A stretch of 64,000 nt of DNA from NCBI GenBank assembly GCA_021372615.1, contig JAJFUB010000085.1, positions 124,001 to 188,000 of the forward strand. The letters are read 5' to 3'. This stretch comes from a bacterium. Lineage in GTDB: Bacteria; Armatimonadota; Zipacnadia; Zipacnadales; UBA11051. Positions 15,985 to 26,293 of this stretch are shown here, piece by piece. The notes beneath the pieces are model-generated. The model saw nothing but the letters and a program-made list of their open reading frames with translations, made no database searches and was not told the DNA's origin. Position 1 is the stretch's first letter, and each line of letters begins with the position of its first letter. The position numbers and the translations under genes are program-made.

Positions 15985-18699
15985 TTACTCGCCAATCGAG
16001 CCGGCGCCGCCGATGTTCGCCTGCGCTGCGGCCAACCGCGCAATCGGCACGCGCAACGGGCTGCAGCTCACGTAGTTCATGCCGACCGCATGGCAGAACT
16101 CGACGGACTTCGGGTCGCCGCCGTGCTCGCCGCAGATGCCGACTTCCAACTTCGGGTTGGTCGTGCGGCCCTTGGTGACGCCCATGTCCACCAGCTCGCC
16201 GACGCCCTTGACATCCAGCGTCTCGAACGGGCTGACCTGGAAGATGCGCTTGTCAATGTAGGCGGCGAAGAACTTGCCCTCGACGTCGTCGCGGCTGAAG
16301 CCGAACGTCGTCTGGGTCAGGTCGTTGGTGCCGAAGGACACGAACTGCGCGATCTTCCCGATCTCGTCGGCGATGACGCACGCGCGTGGCAGCTCGATCA
16401 TCGTCCCGATCATGTACTCGACTTCCACCTTCTTGGCCGCCATGACCTCTTCGGCGACTCGGTGGGTGTACTCGAAGCACAGCTCCAGCTCGCCGAGGAG
16501 GCCGACCAGCGGGATCATCACTTCGGGGATCGGGTTGAGGCCCTTCTTCTTCAACTCACAGGCGGCCTCGAAGATGGCCCGCACCTGCATCTCGTAGATC
16601 TCGGGGAACGTGACGCCCAGGCGGCAGCCGCGGTGCCCGAGCATCGGGTTCAGCTCGTGCAGGCTGGCTGCCTTGTCCTTGATCTCCTTGGCGCTCTTGC
16701 CGGTGGCGTCCGCACACTCCTTGATCGTCTCGGGGGTGTTGGGCAGGAACTCATGCAGCGGCGGGTCGAGCAGGCGGATGATGACGGGCTTGCCGTCCAT
16801 GGCCTTCAGGATGCCCAGGAAGTCCTTCTTCTGGAAGGGTAGCAGCTCGGCCGCGGCGGCCTTGCGCTCCTCGACGCTGTCGGACAGGATCATCTTGCGG
16901 AACGTGAGGATCCGGTCCTCGCCAAAGAACATGTGCTCGGTGCGGGTCAGGCCGATGCCCTCGGCGCCCAGCGCGATGGCCAGGGCACTGTCCTGCGGCG
17001 TGTCGGCGTTGGTGCGCACGCCCAGCCGGCGATTGTCGTCGGCCCACTCCATGAGGCGGCTGAAGTAGACATACAGCGGGTCCTGCTGCGCCTTCTTGTT
17101 GCCCTTGAGCGCCAGGATGACGGGGCTGTCGCCGGTCGGCACGTCGCCCGGCATGACTTCGCCGGTGGCGCCGTCAATCGAGATGTAGTCGCCCTGCTTG
17201 ACCGTCCGGCCGTTGACCACGAACTGCTTCTTCTTGTAGTCAATCTCGATGGCGCTGCAGCCGACGACGCACGGCTTGCCCATCTGCCGGCCCACCACGG
17301 CGGCGTGGGAGGTCTTGCCGCCGAACTGGGTCAGGATGCCCTGCGCCGCGGCCATGCCCCGGATGTCCTCGGGGGAAGTCTCGGTGCGCACGAGCACGAC
17401 GCGATTGCCCTTGTCGCGCTCCTTGACCGCGTCGGCCGCGAGGAAGACGACCTCACCGGCCGCCGCGCCCGGGGACGCCGCCACGCCCTTGGCGATCGCC
17501 TTGGGCTTGGCCTTGGAGTCAAACTGCGGGTGCAGCACCTGGTCGAGCTGGTCGGGCGGCACGAGCATGACGGCGTCGGCCGGCTTGATGGCGCCCTCGT
17601 CCACCAGGTCCACCGCAATCTTCAGCGCGGCTTGCGCCGTCCGCTTGCCGTTGCGGGTCTGCAACATGTAGAGCGTGCCCTTTTCGACCGTGAACTCCAC
17701 GTCCTGCATGTTCTTGTAGTGCTTCTCGAGCTTCGCGCAGATGGCGATGAACTCGTCGTAGACCTTCTTGTTCAGCTTGCGCAGCTCGGCGATCGGCATG
17801 GGGGTGCGGATGCCGGCCACGACGTCTTCGCCCTGCGCGTTCTGCAGGTACTCGCCGTACATGACCTTCTCGCCGGTCGCCGGGTCGCGGGTGAACGCCA
17901 CGCCGGTGCCGGAGTCATCGCCCATGTTGCCGAACACCATCGTCTGCACGTTGACGGCGGTGCCCCAGTCGTGGGGGATCTTGTTCATGTTGCGGTACGC
18001 CACGGCGCGGTCATTGTTCCACGAGCCGAAGACCGCGCGGACGCCGGCCATGAGCTGGTCGCGCGCATCCTGCGGGAAGACATGCCCCAGGGCCTTCTTG
18101 TAGACGCCCTTCTCCAACTCGACGACCTTGCGCAGGCCGGCGGCGGACACCTCGGTGTCCTCCTTGACGCCCTCTTCGGCCTTGACCTGGTCGAGGCACT
18201 CCTCGAAGGCATGGCGCTTCACGCCCATGACCACATCGCCGAACATCATGATGAGCCGGCGATAGGCGTCGAAGACGAACCGCTCATTGCCAGTGGCCTT
18301 CACCATGGCCTCGGCCACGACGTCATTCATGCCGACATTGAGGACCGTGTCCATCATCCCGGGCATGGACTCGCGGGCGCCGGAGCGGACCGAGACCAGC
18401 AGGGGGTTCTTGGGGTCGCCGAACTTCTTGCCCGTCTGCTTCTCGAGCTCGGCGGTGCAGCGATCAATCTCTTTCTCCAGGCCGGCGGGGAACCTGTTGC
18501 CGGCCTTCGTGTAGAGGATGCACTGCTCGGTCGTGACGGTGAACCCGGAGGGCACCGGCACACCCAGCGTCTTCATGATGTTCAGGTTGGCGCCCTTGCC
18601 GCCAAGCAGGTCCTTGAGCGCCTTCCCTTCCTTCTTCAGCTCCGCCGCCAACTTGTTGGCGTCGTCCGTAAACATGTACACCGGCTTGTACTGTGCCAT
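15985..18699 (-). CDS. ppdK: Pyruvate, phosphate dikinase
   Basis: Interconverts pyruvate, ATP and phosphate with PEP, AMP and pyrophosphate, running in the glycolytic or gluconeogenic direction. The 904-residue length is typical. Domains in order: N-terminal ATP-grasp part (LGGKGANLNIMKTLGVPVP), the phosphohistidine domain with the swinging His in GGKTSHAAVVGRQMGKPCVVG (about residue 460), and the PEP-binding TIM barrel ending with the catalytic Cys in GICGEHGGDP. Enolase nearby makes PEP. A strong terminator follows. Confidence 0.97.
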   Translation of the reverse strand: MAQYKPVYMFTDDANKLAAELKKEGKALKDLLGGKGANLNIMKTLGVPVPSGFTVTTEQCILYTKAGNRFPAGLEKEIDRCTAELEKQTGKKFGDPKNPLLVSVRSGARESMPGMMDTVLNVGMNDVVAEAMVKATGNERFVFDAYRRLIMMFGDVVMGVKRHAFEECLDQVKAEEGVKEDTEVSAAGLRKVVELEKGVYKKALGHVFPQDARDQLMAGVRAVFGSWNNDRAVAYRNMNKIPHDWGTAVNVQTMVFGNMGDDSGTGVAFTRDPATGEKVMYGEYLQNAQGEDVVAGIRTPMPIAELRKLNKKVYDEFIAICAKLEKHYKNMQDVEFTVEKGTLYMLQTRNGKRTAQAALKIAVDLVDEGAIKPADAVMLVPPDQLDQVLHPQFDSKAKPKAIAKGVAASPGAAAGEVVFLAADAVKERDKGNRVVLVRTETSPEDIRGMAAAQGILTQFGGKTSHAAVVGRQMGKPCVVGCSAIEIDYKKKQFVVNGRTVKQGDYISIDGATGEVMPGDVPTGDSPVILALKGNKKAQQDPLYVYFSRLMEWADDNRRLGVRTNADTPQDSALAIALGAEGIGLTRTEHMFFGEDRILTFRKMILSDSVEERKAAAAELLPFQKKDFLGILKAMDGKPVIIRLLDPPLHEFLPNTPETIKECADATGKSAKEIKDKAASLHELNPMLGHRGCRLGVTFPEIYEMQVRAIFEAACELKKKGLNPIPEVMIPLVGLLGELELCFEYTHRVAEEVMAAKKVEVEYMIGTMIELPRACVIADEIGKIAQFVSFGTNDLTQTTFGFSRDDVEGKFFAAYIDKRIFQVSPFETLDVKGVGELVDMGVTKGRTTNPKLEVGICGEHGGDPKSVEFCHAVGMNYVSCSPLRVPIARLAAAQANIGGAGSIGE

Positions 18700-18765
18700 C
18701 TACATCCTCCCAGTATTCGGTACACCTGCGCCGGGGGAGGCGTCAGGAGTGGTTCCAGCACTAGC

Positions 18766-19149
18766 TCACGCGCCGGCCCCATGGCTACGCGGGCTCACGC
18801 GCAAGGGTCTGACACGGATGCGCGTATCGGTCACCACTGCGAAGTGGCCCTCGCCAAGCCTCGCGAGTTCAGGCATCGCCCGCCGCAGGATTGGCAGATT
18901 CGCAGTCATGTCGTCACTGCTGAGTCGCAGCAGAATGATGCCAATGGGGGCAAGCCCACGGGCATACACCAACTCGCCAAAGTCTTTGTCGGCGGTCACG
19001 AGCACACGGTGTTCTGTGACCGCAAGCTGCAATACCTCAGTGTCCGGCCACTGCCGATGGACGTCCTGGCCCCATGCCACGTCGTGCCCCAGTTCTCTCA
19101 GGGCCTCGACGAACTCGCGCTCGATGTTCTCATCGGCCAGGAGCCTCAT
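18766..19149 (-). CDS. DUF5615 PIN-like protein (putative toxin)
   Basis: A 127-residue PIN-like protein starting MRLLADENI, with later acidic residues in VLVTADKDFGELV, the arrangement of the DUF5615/Mut7-C nuclease-like family. It lies 9 bases downstream of a DUF433 gene; in many genomes this pair forms a toxin-antitoxin module with DUF5615 as the likely RNase. The predicted role is inferred from family and context. Confidence 0.8.
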   Translation of the reverse strand: MRLLADENIEREFVEALRELGHDVAWGQDVHRQWPDTEVLQLAVTEHRVLVTADKDFGELVYARGLAPIGIILLRLSSDDMTANLPILRRAMPELARLGEGHFAVVTDTRIRVRPLRVSPRSHGAGA

Positions 19150-19158
19150 GCGCCGTCC

Positions 19159-19395
19159 TCACGCCGTGGTGACCAACTCGTCCAGACTCACCGCATCGGA
19201 AGCATAGGTGAGGGCCGCCAGCACATCTTCGGCTTGCAGCTTCGGGTAGCTATGGAGGAGTTGCTCCATCGTGACGCCGTTGCCGAGCTTGCGGAGGATG
19301 AGCTCGACGGTGATGCGAGTGCCAGCAACAACAGGCTTGCCCATCATCACGTCCGGATCACGGGTGATGCGTCCCTGCCAGCTCATGGTTGACAC
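19159..19395 (-). CDS. DUF433 protein (putative antitoxin)
   Basis: A 78-residue protein with the DUF433 signature: ITRDPDVMMGKPVVAGTRI and a helix-turn-helix-like C-terminal half (LLHSYPKLQAEDVLAALTYA). It precedes the DUF5615 gene by 9 bases. The pair sits between the S4/mazG genes and ppdK, an insertion into otherwise housekeeping DNA. Confidence 0.85.
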   Translation of the reverse strand: MSTMSWQGRITRDPDVMMGKPVVAGTRITVELILRKLGNGVTMEQLLHSYPKLQAEDVLAALTYASDAVSLDELVTTA

Positions 19396-19398
19396 CTC

Positions 19399-19668
19399 CT
19401 ACAGTTCCAGCTCCACCCGCTCCTCACTCACCAGCCGCCGGTACTCCTCCCGCTTGTCGCGCGCCACCGGCCGCTCTGCGATCTGTAACACCTCATACAC
19501 GCTGACCCACATCCCCAGCTTCAGCGTGATCATCTGCCCCACCCGCACCTCGGTGCTCGGCTTGGCCGGCTTGCCGTCCAGCTCGATCAAGCCCGCGTCG
19601 CAAGCCTGCTTGGCGCGCTCCCGTCGGGGCACCAGGCCGGTGGTCTGCAGGTACTTGTCCAGTCGCAT
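19399..19668 (-). CDS. S4-domain RNA-binding protein (RqcP/Hsp15-like)
   Basis: An 89-residue protein with an S4 domain at residues 1-50 (MRLDKYLQTTGLVPRRERAKQACDAG, LIELDGKPAKPS). It is the size of RqcP/YabO, which helps C-terminal tailing of stalled nascent chains on the 50S ribosome, and also resembles Hsp15. The ATG overlaps the mazG stop by one base, as in the mazG-yabO order of Bacillus, which favours RqcP. Confidence 0.8.
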   Translation of the reverse strand: MRLDKYLQTTGLVPRRERAKQACDAGLIELDGKPAKPSTEVRVGQMITLKLGMWVSVYEVLQIAERPVARDKREEYRRLVSEERVELEL

Positions 19669-20444
19669 CAGGCTCCGCCTCGCTCCTCCGCCTTGGCCCG
19701 CTCCCACAGTACATCCATCTCGTCGAGGGTCATGTCCGCCAGGCGCCGCCCCTGGGCCTGCGCCTGCTGCTCGACGCTGCGGAACCGCGTGCTGAAGCGC
19801 CGGTTGGCCTCGCGCAGAGCACTCTCGGGCTCCACCTTCAGGAACCGCGCGACGTTGCAGATGGCGAAAAGCAGATCGCCGATCTCATGGGCTGCTTCGG
19901 TGGGGTCCTCGGCGGCCTGGACTTCGCGCAGCTCCTCGTGGACCTTGTGCCACGGTCCCTGGATCGTCTGCCAGTCGAAGCCGACCTTGGCGGCCCGCTT
20001 CTGCAGCTTGTCCGCCTGCTGGAGCGCCGGCAGCTCCCGCGGCACGCCGTCCAATGCCGATGTCCGCTCCCGGTGCTCCTCCTCCTGGCGCTTGAGGCGC
20101 TCCCAGTTGGTCAGCACCTCATCCGCGCCGTCCACATGTACGTCACCGAAGACGTGCGGGTGACGGTACTCCAGCTTGTCGCTGATCTTGCGGCAGACGT
20201 CCTCGATGTCAAAGTCCCCGCGCTCACGCGCCAGCTCAGCGTGGAAGACCACCTGCAGCAGCAGGTCGCCCAACTCGCCACAGAGCCGTCCTAAGTCGGC
20301 GTCATCTACGGCGTCGAGTACTTCGTAGGCTTCTTCGAGTAGATAGGGGCGTAGTGATTCATGGGTCTGCTGGGCATCCCAGGGACAGCCTCCGGGGCCG
20401 CGCAGCTTCGCCATGATCTCCACCAGGCGATCGAATTGTCTCAT
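19668..20444 (-). CDS. mazG: Nucleoside triphosphate pyrophosphohydrolase MazG
   Basis: Hydrolyses (d)NTPs to the monophosphates. The 258-residue protein has two MazG-type halves: CPWDAQQTHESL and EEAYEVLDAV then ELGDLLLQVVFH in the first, and EELREVQ with EIGDLLFAICNVAR in the second, the Mg-binding E-E-x-D patterns. Only one adjacent gene (S4 protein) is shared with the Bacillus mazG-yabO order. A 14-base-arm hairpin (around 20458-20488) and a TATAGT box on the minus strand (20497-20502) lie upstream. Confidence 0.93.
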   Translation of the reverse strand: MRQFDRLVEIMAKLRGPGGCPWDAQQTHESLRPYLLEEAYEVLDAVDDADLGRLCGELGDLLLQVVFHAELARERGDFDIEDVCRKISDKLEYRHPHVFGDVHVDGADEVLTNWERLKRQEEEHRERTSALDGVPRELPALQQADKLQKRAAKVGFDWQTIQGPWHKVHEELREVQAAEDPTEAAHEIGDLLFAICNVARFLKVEPESALREANRRFSTRFRSVEQQAQAQGRRLADMTLDEMDVLWERAKAEERGGA

Positions 20445-20548
20445 GTCACAAGCGCCACCGACGACCGCCCGGAGCCCGAGCGGTCGTCAGAGAGATACTA
20501 TACCATACACTGCGCCAGGAATGCTACACCTGAGTTGGCGCTTTGCGC

Positions 20549-21502
20549 TCACTGGGCCGGTGGCGCCTCGAACATCCGGCTCAGACCCTGGTAGCGCGGA
20601 TCCACGATCTTGATCTGGGCGGCCCGGCCGAGTTCCCCGATCAGCGCCGGCACCTGCTTGGCGCTGGCTGCCAGGTACGCCTCCCGGACGTGGTCCTTCA
20701 CCTGCGCGAAGTCTGCCTCCTCAGCCGCGTGCCGCTGGTCCAGCTTCACGATGCGCCAGCCGTCGTCGGTCTGGATGGGCTGGCTGACCCGCCCCACGGC
20801 CAGCGCGGCGACGGCCTGCCGCAGAGCCTCGGGCTGCATGTCCGCCAGAGCTTCTTCGGGGCGGACGCCGCCCTGCTCGCGCGTCTCGGTCGCTACAGAC
20901 TGCTCGCGTGCCAGTCTGGCGAAATCGGCCTCGGTCTTGATGAGCCCGCGCACCCGCCGGGCCTTGGCCTCGTCTCGCAGCACGATCTCGGACAACACGA
21001 CCGTCTCCGGCCGCCCGAACTGCTCGATATGGTCATCGAAGAACTTGCGCACCGCCGCGTCTGAGGTGTCCACGCCCTTCTCGGCCAGGCGCTTCACCTT
21101 CAGGCTGAAGGTCAGATAGCTGCGCAGGTCGGCCTCGGTCATGCCTTGCTGGGCCAGGAAGGCCTGCCACTGCGCCTCATTGGGCGCCTGGGCCTTCATC
21201 TGGGCGATCGCCGCGTTGACCTCGCTGTCACCCAGCTTCAGGCCGGCAGTGTCGAAGGCGTCCTCAATGAGGCGGCGTGCCATCAGATCAGCCAGCACAC
21301 GCTCACCCCCGGTCTCTTCGAGGCGGCGGTACAGCTCCGCCCGTGTGATGGCCCGGCCGTTCACCGTGACGACCGGCTGGCTCAGATCCATCGCGGTCTC
21401 ACCGGGAGCGCCAAAGGCTACTCCGGCTGCGAGCAACCCGACGAGCGATACTCCCGACAGCACAACTGCCCAGGCCCGCGTGATGGTGCGCAAGGCACTC
21501 AC
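20549..21502 (-). CDS. Exported peptidyl-prolyl isomerase (SurA/PpiC type), second of a tandem pair
   Basis: A 317-residue protein with a signal or anchor segment (residues 5-28), a SurA-like N-terminal helical region (VVTVNGRAITRAELYRRLEE) and a PpiC parvulin-like domain (VVLSEIVLRDEAKA, EQGGVRPEEA, VSQPIQTDDGWRIVKL). It probably assists folding of exported proteins. The GTG at 21502 with GGAAGAAGAG upstream is chosen as start. It is about half identical to the lipoprotein encoded just upstream, 130 bases away, so the two arose by tandem duplication. Confidence 0.83.
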   Translation of the reverse strand: MSALRTITRAWAVVLSGVSLVGLLAAGVAFGAPGETAMDLSQPVVTVNGRAITRAELYRRLEETGGERVLADLMARRLIEDAFDTAGLKLGDSEVNAAIAQMKAQAPNEAQWQAFLAQQGMTEADLRSYLTFSLKVKRLAEKGVDTSDAAVRKFFDDHIEQFGRPETVVLSEIVLRDEAKARRVRGLIKTEADFARLAREQSVATETREQGGVRPEEALADMQPEALRQAVAALAVGRVSQPIQTDDGWRIVKLDQRHAAEEADFAQVKDHVREAYLAASAKQVPALIGELGRAAQIKIVDPRYQGLSRMFEAPPAQ

Positions 21503-21632
21503 CTCTTCTTCCTGATATGCGACCGCGTCTCCCGATGTCTCCACCCCTGGCGACGTGTCGGGATGAAGAGGCGACAGTAGGGCAGGACGACTCCCCTGCC
21601 CTACTATGTTCCGTCCTGGATTGTGGCGTGGC

Positions 21633-22718
<1,086 letters not shown>

Positions 22719-22761
22719 ATGCAAGATTATCGCCTCTTTCTGTGGGTACGGTAACAGGAGG

Positions 22762-22792
22762 GGGCCGGCTCGTCGCCGGCCCGCCGTGCTAC
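22762..22792. repeat. REP hairpin with GTAG head
   Basis: GGGCCGGC/GCCGGCCC arms, with GTAG on the minus strand at 22792-22789. It lies in the leader of the lipoprotein isomerase gene. Confidence 0.55.
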
Positions 22793-22823
22793 GGATCCGC
22801 CGCGGAGCGACGGATCGCATGGC

Positions 22824-22852
22824 ATTATAGCAAAGCGCCCATCAGAACAGAA
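22824..22852 (-). promoter_or_regulatory. Promoter of the isomerase pair
   Basis: On the minus strand a perfect TATAAT with TTCTGT 17 bases upstream. It gives a leader of about 100 bases containing the REP hairpin. Confidence 0.5.
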
Positions 22853-22907
22853 CAACCATTTCTGGTGGGCCAGGAGTTCCGGCACGGTGGACGGGGGCTG
22901 GGGGCCG

Positions 22908-23321
22908 TCACGGAGCGGCATGGGCGCGAACGCGGTGCGGCACCAGTTGCGAACGCGACGGCCCCGACAGCTGCCGGATCAGGCGTGGCAGCCGGCTCAC
23001 CACCTGATCCAGTGCCAGGAAGGCCGCCGCCCCGTGAGCCAGCAGGTGACGGGTCACGACCGGGTCTTCGTACAGGCTGAGCACGATCACGGGGGTCAAC
23101 GGGTGCAGGTGGAGCGCACTCTCAAGCTGCGACACGTCGCGCATGTCCGGCAGGCCGGCCGTCAGGATGACGACCTCATTCGGTCCGTCGGAGCCGGCGT
23201 GCCGTGGCGCGCAGGCATGGCAGAGCGTCACCTGCAGGTCAGTTTCCTGCGCCAGCAGGCCGGCCACGATCCGGGCGGCACGGGGGTTGCGGGCGGGACA
23301 CACGATCACTGGTACGGGCAT
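22908..23321 (-). CDS. Degenerate receiver-domain protein next to fliA
   Basis: A 137-residue protein with a CheY-like pattern: VIVCPARNPRAARIVAGLL, VVILTAGLPDM, PVIVLSLYED, GAAAFLALDQ. The phospho-accepting Asp (expected in LLDLGLPDM) is replaced by Thr/Ala, and the Lys of the GF-xK motif is absent, so it probably cannot be phosphorylated. It follows fliA on the same strand after 189 bases, with a TATACT box at 23462-23457 in the gap. A protein-interaction role is likely. The call rests on pattern only. Confidence 0.55.
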   Translation of the reverse strand: MPVPVIVCPARNPRAARIVAGLLAQETDLQVTLCHACAPRHAGSDGPNEVVILTAGLPDMRDVSQLESALHLHPLTPVIVLSLYEDPVVTRHLLAHGAAAFLALDQVVSRLPRLIRQLSGPSRSQLVPHRVRAHAAP

Positions 23322-23510
23322 GGGTCGTGTCCTGTGGCAGCGCCGGCTGCGGTCTCCCACTGATGGCGCCGCCACCATGTTCTGACACTGGTGTAGCCCC
23401 TGGTGGCAAAGGACGCACCTGACCGCCCTCAGGGCATCCCTGTTCTCTCCATCTGGAGTATACCCTGATCCCGCATTGCGTCTCTCTCATGTTTTGCGCA
23501 ACAACAACCG

Positions 23511-24296
23511 TCAACCCACCCGTAGCTCGCGGTGGATCGCGGCCCGCAGGCGCGCCGTGGCCTGCGTGTGGATCTGGCACACGCGGGATTCCGTTACCCC
23601 CATGATCTGACCGATCTCCTTGAGTGTCAGCTCCTGCTCATAGTACAGACTCATTATGGTACGTTCACGTTCTGGAAGCCCCCCCACCGCCTGTGCCACC
23701 AGCCGCCGCAACTCCGCCTTCTCCACGATCGCCAGCGGGTCGGCAAAGTCCTCGGACGGCTCGCCCGGAGCATAGTCGCTGGTCTCGTACGGCTCCTCGC
23801 CCGCCAACAGCTCTTCCAGCGAGGCCACCGAGGCCGTGCTGGCCTCCGACAGGAAGCGATGGTACTGCTCCAGCGTCATCTCCATCGCCTCGGCGACTTC
23901 CTCTTCCTCGGGGGCCCGGACGAGCTGCGCCTCCAGTTGGCTGACGACCTCGGCCAACTGCCGCAGGCGCCGCCGCATGCTACGCGGCGCCCAGTCCTTG
24001 GCCCGCAGCGACTCCATGACCTCCCCACGCACCACCGTCGTCGCGTAGGTCTCGAACTTCACCCCCCGCCCGGGGTCGAAGCGGTCCACGGCCTTGATGA
24101 GCCCGAGGATGCCGGCCGACACCAGGTCCTCGCGGTCCACGTTGGCCGGCAGTTGGGTGCTGATCCGCCCCACCACGTACTTGACGATGTGCACGTGGTC
24201 GCGAATGGTCTGCTCGCGCAAGGCGGGCGTGCCGCACCAGGATACTGCCACCTGCGAGGTCGCGGGTGGCCTCAGGGCCACTGCTGCCAAGGCCAT
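23511..24296 (-). CDS. fliA: FliA/WhiG-type RNA polymerase sigma factor
   Basis: An alternative sigma factor of the flagellar class, 261 residues. Region 2 is visible (VDREDLVSAGILGLIKAVDRFDPGRGVKFETYA), as is region 4 (LPERERTIMSLYYEQELTLKEIGQIMGVTESRVCQI). Its ATG shares one base with the flhA stop (TGATG), so it is translationally coupled to the export genes. In flagellar systems this factor drives late filament genes and is held by FlgM; no flgM or flagellin gene is present in the window. A TTG one codon earlier is an alternative start. Confidence 0.92.
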   Translation of the reverse strand: MALAAVALRPPATSQVAVSWCGTPALREQTIRDHVHIVKYVVGRISTQLPANVDREDLVSAGILGLIKAVDRFDPGRGVKFETYATTVVRGEVMESLRAKDWAPRSMRRRLRQLAEVVSQLEAQLVRAPEEEEVAEAMEMTLEQYHRFLSEASTASVASLEELLAGEEPYETSDYAPGEPSEDFADPLAIVEKAELRRLVAQAVGGLPERERTIMSLYYEQELTLKEIGQIMGVTESRVCQIHTQATARLRAAIHRELRVG

Positions 24297-26290
24297 CAAC
24301 TCCCCGCCGCCGGTGCCGCCACCGGACCGGTCTCGTATTCGGGCAGCGCGCCCATGCTCAGCACTTCGGTGAGCGGCAGCAACTCGCCCGCGCGCACCAC
24401 TGCCACCACGGCGCCCGCTTCCCGTGCCAACTCCGCCACCGCCGGCCGCAGCTCAGGCGGACACAGGACTACGGCCCCCGTGGCCGACTCCGCATGCTGC
24501 CGCTGGGCCCGGCGCAGCGCCTCGCGCCAGTGCTCGGCCCGCTCGGGGGGCAAGGCCACCGCCGCCCCGTCGCCCGCCGCCTGCATAGCGGTCCGCAGCT
24601 CCTGCTGCATCCCCTCGGTCAGTGCCAGCGCGCAGAGCGTTCCTTCGGGCGCCACCAGCCGCGTGATGGTCCGCTGCAGTGCCGGGCGCACGCGCTCGGC
24701 CAGGTCGGCCGCCGGCCCCGCCTCCGCTATCGCCTCCAGCAGCGATACGCGCTCCACAAGCGGCACCCGCTCGGCCAGCAGCGCCCGACCCACCTGCCGC
24801 AACTCCTGCTCTGTCAGGCCGGCTGCCTCGTAGGCCCGCGCCACGGCCGGATGGCTCACGCGCACCATCTCCAGCAGTTCGTGCGCCCGCTGCAGGTCGA
24901 ACAACTCGGGGGCCGCCCCCGACAGCGCCGACCGCACGTACAGCGCCAGCGCTTCCCGCGGCGACAGCCGCTGCGTCCCGTCCTCCGCACCAGGATCGTC
25001 ATCGGCCTCGCGCAGCCACGTCGCACGGCGGCCATCGGGCAGGACGACCTGCTCGCCCTCCGGCAGTGCGAGGCTTCGGGCAGGCGCCACGGCCAGTTGC
25101 CGTCCCGGCCGCAGCGGAGCCTGCGCCAGTACGGCGCCGTTGAGGGCGATGGCGAAGTCATGCGGCGGCAGCGTCGGGTCATCACTGACGACGAACGTCG
25201 GCACAGCGAACCCCAGTTCATCGGACAGCGCCACACGCTGCCGGTTCAGCCACTGGATCAGGTCCGGCTGGGCCGTCAGCGACAGCAGGCCGGCGCCCAG
25301 TCGCAACTGCAGCGTCACGGGGGGCTCGGACGCCGGTGCTTCAGGCACGCGCCGCTTCGTGGCATAGTACGCCAGGCCGCCGACGGCGGCAGCGCCGATC
25401 AGCAGGGGCGCACGGCCTGCGCCCGGCGCCAGGGCGACGGCCAGCAGCGCCACGGCGACCGTGACCAGCAACCCGGGTTGCAGCAGCACCCGGCCGAGGC
25501 TCCCGGCGGCATCGGCGGCCCGGGTGCGCGACAGCACCACGGCCGCGCCGGCCATCGTGAGCAGTCCCGGAGCCAGCACGACGATCCCCAGCCCCAGCGA
25601 GAAGACGACGGCCTCCGTCCAGCCCAGCGCCGTCGCCCCGCCCGGCGCCAACGCCGCCAGGGGCGCCACGACCACGATCACGGCGACCGCCAGCATCTCA
25701 CCTCGCAGGAAGCGCGCGGCGCCGTCCATCGCCCCGTAGAAGGCGTTCTGGGTCTGCAACGCCTCGGCCCGGGCCGCCCCGGCCTCCGCCTCCAGCCGGC
25801 CACTGCCCAGAGCCGCGTCCAGCGCCATCTGCTGCCCCGGCAGCGCATCCAGCGCAAAGCGCGCCGCCACCTCCGCCAGGCGCATGAGCCCCAGGCTCAG
25901 GACCACGTACGAGGTCAGCATGAGCAGCCCCAGGGCGACGACACCACCAATGGGGTTCTCGCCTGCGGACGTCAGCATTCCCCCCAGCGTCTGCGCCAGT
26001 GTCCCGACGGTGCCGTAGGCCAGCAGGCTGCGCGCCGCCGCCAACGCCAGCGCCACCCGCACCATGCTGCCCACCACCAGCACCCCCGGCAGCGACGGGA
26101 AGCCCAGCGGCCCCTCCGCCGACAGTGCCACGAGCAGCACCGCCAGACCGAAGGCCAGGCTCGCGGTCAGGAGCAGGTCGAGCACGAAGGGCGGCAGCGG
26201 CAGCAGTAGCACCAGCAGCGCCAACAGGCCCGCCAAAGCCACCAGGTGCTCGCGCGACCAGCGCACCCGCTGCAGGGCACTCCCATTCAT
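24296..26290 (-). CDS. flhA: Flagellar-type export gate protein FlhA
   Basis: A 664-residue type III export gate subunit. The first 300 residues hold about eight membrane helices, with the FHIPEP-region pattern RLAEVAARFALDALPGQQMALDA. The conserved Lys before the Ala-rich part is lost, but Arg and Asp are kept. A cytoplasmic domain from about residue 330 has the usual receptor features, including LTEQELRQVGRALLAERVPL. It is directly downstream of flhB with three bases between. It would bind chaperone-substrate complexes and couple the proton-motive force to export. Confidence 0.92.
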   Translation of the reverse strand: MNGSALQRVRWSREHLVALAGLLALLVLLLPLPPFVLDLLLTASLAFGLAVLLVALSAEGPLGFPSLPGVLVVGSMVRVALALAAARSLLAYGTVGTLAQTLGGMLTSAGENPIGGVVALGLLMLTSYVVLSLGLMRLAEVAARFALDALPGQQMALDAALGSGRLEAEAGAARAEALQTQNAFYGAMDGAARFLRGEMLAVAVIVVVAPLAALAPGGATALGWTEAVVFSLGLGIVVLAPGLLTMAGAAVVLSRTRAADAAGSLGRVLLQPGLLVTVAVALLAVALAPGAGRAPLLIGAAAVGGLAYYATKRRVPEAPASEPPVTLQLRLGAGLLSLTAQPDLIQWLNRQRVALSDELGFAVPTFVVSDDPTLPPHDFAIALNGAVLAQAPLRPGRQLAVAPARSLALPEGEQVVLPDGRRATWLREADDDPGAEDGTQRLSPREALALYVRSALSGAAPELFDLQRAHELLEMVRVSHPAVARAYEAAGLTEQELRQVGRALLAERVPLVERVSLLEAIAEAGPAADLAERVRPALQRTITRLVAPEGTLCALALTEGMQQELRTAMQAAGDGAAVALPPERAEHWREALRRAQRQHAESATGAVVLCPPELRPAVAELAREAGAVVAVVRAGELLPLTEVLSMGALPEYETGPVAAPAAGS

Positions 26291-26293
26291 TAC

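Noticed and set aside
16933-19392. A very long open frame (about 819 codons) on the plus strand opposite ppdK, and similar long antisense frames opposite the glycoside hydrolase, S-layer and TPR genes
   Set aside because: They mirror the codon pattern of GC-rich genes on the other strand. Their translations are rich in Arg, Gly, His and Val, with no family resemblance.
26291-26293. A frameshift that would restore the FlhB C-terminal domain
   Set aside because: Only three bases separate the flhB stop from flhA, so there is no sequence that could code for the missing 120-150 residues in another frame.
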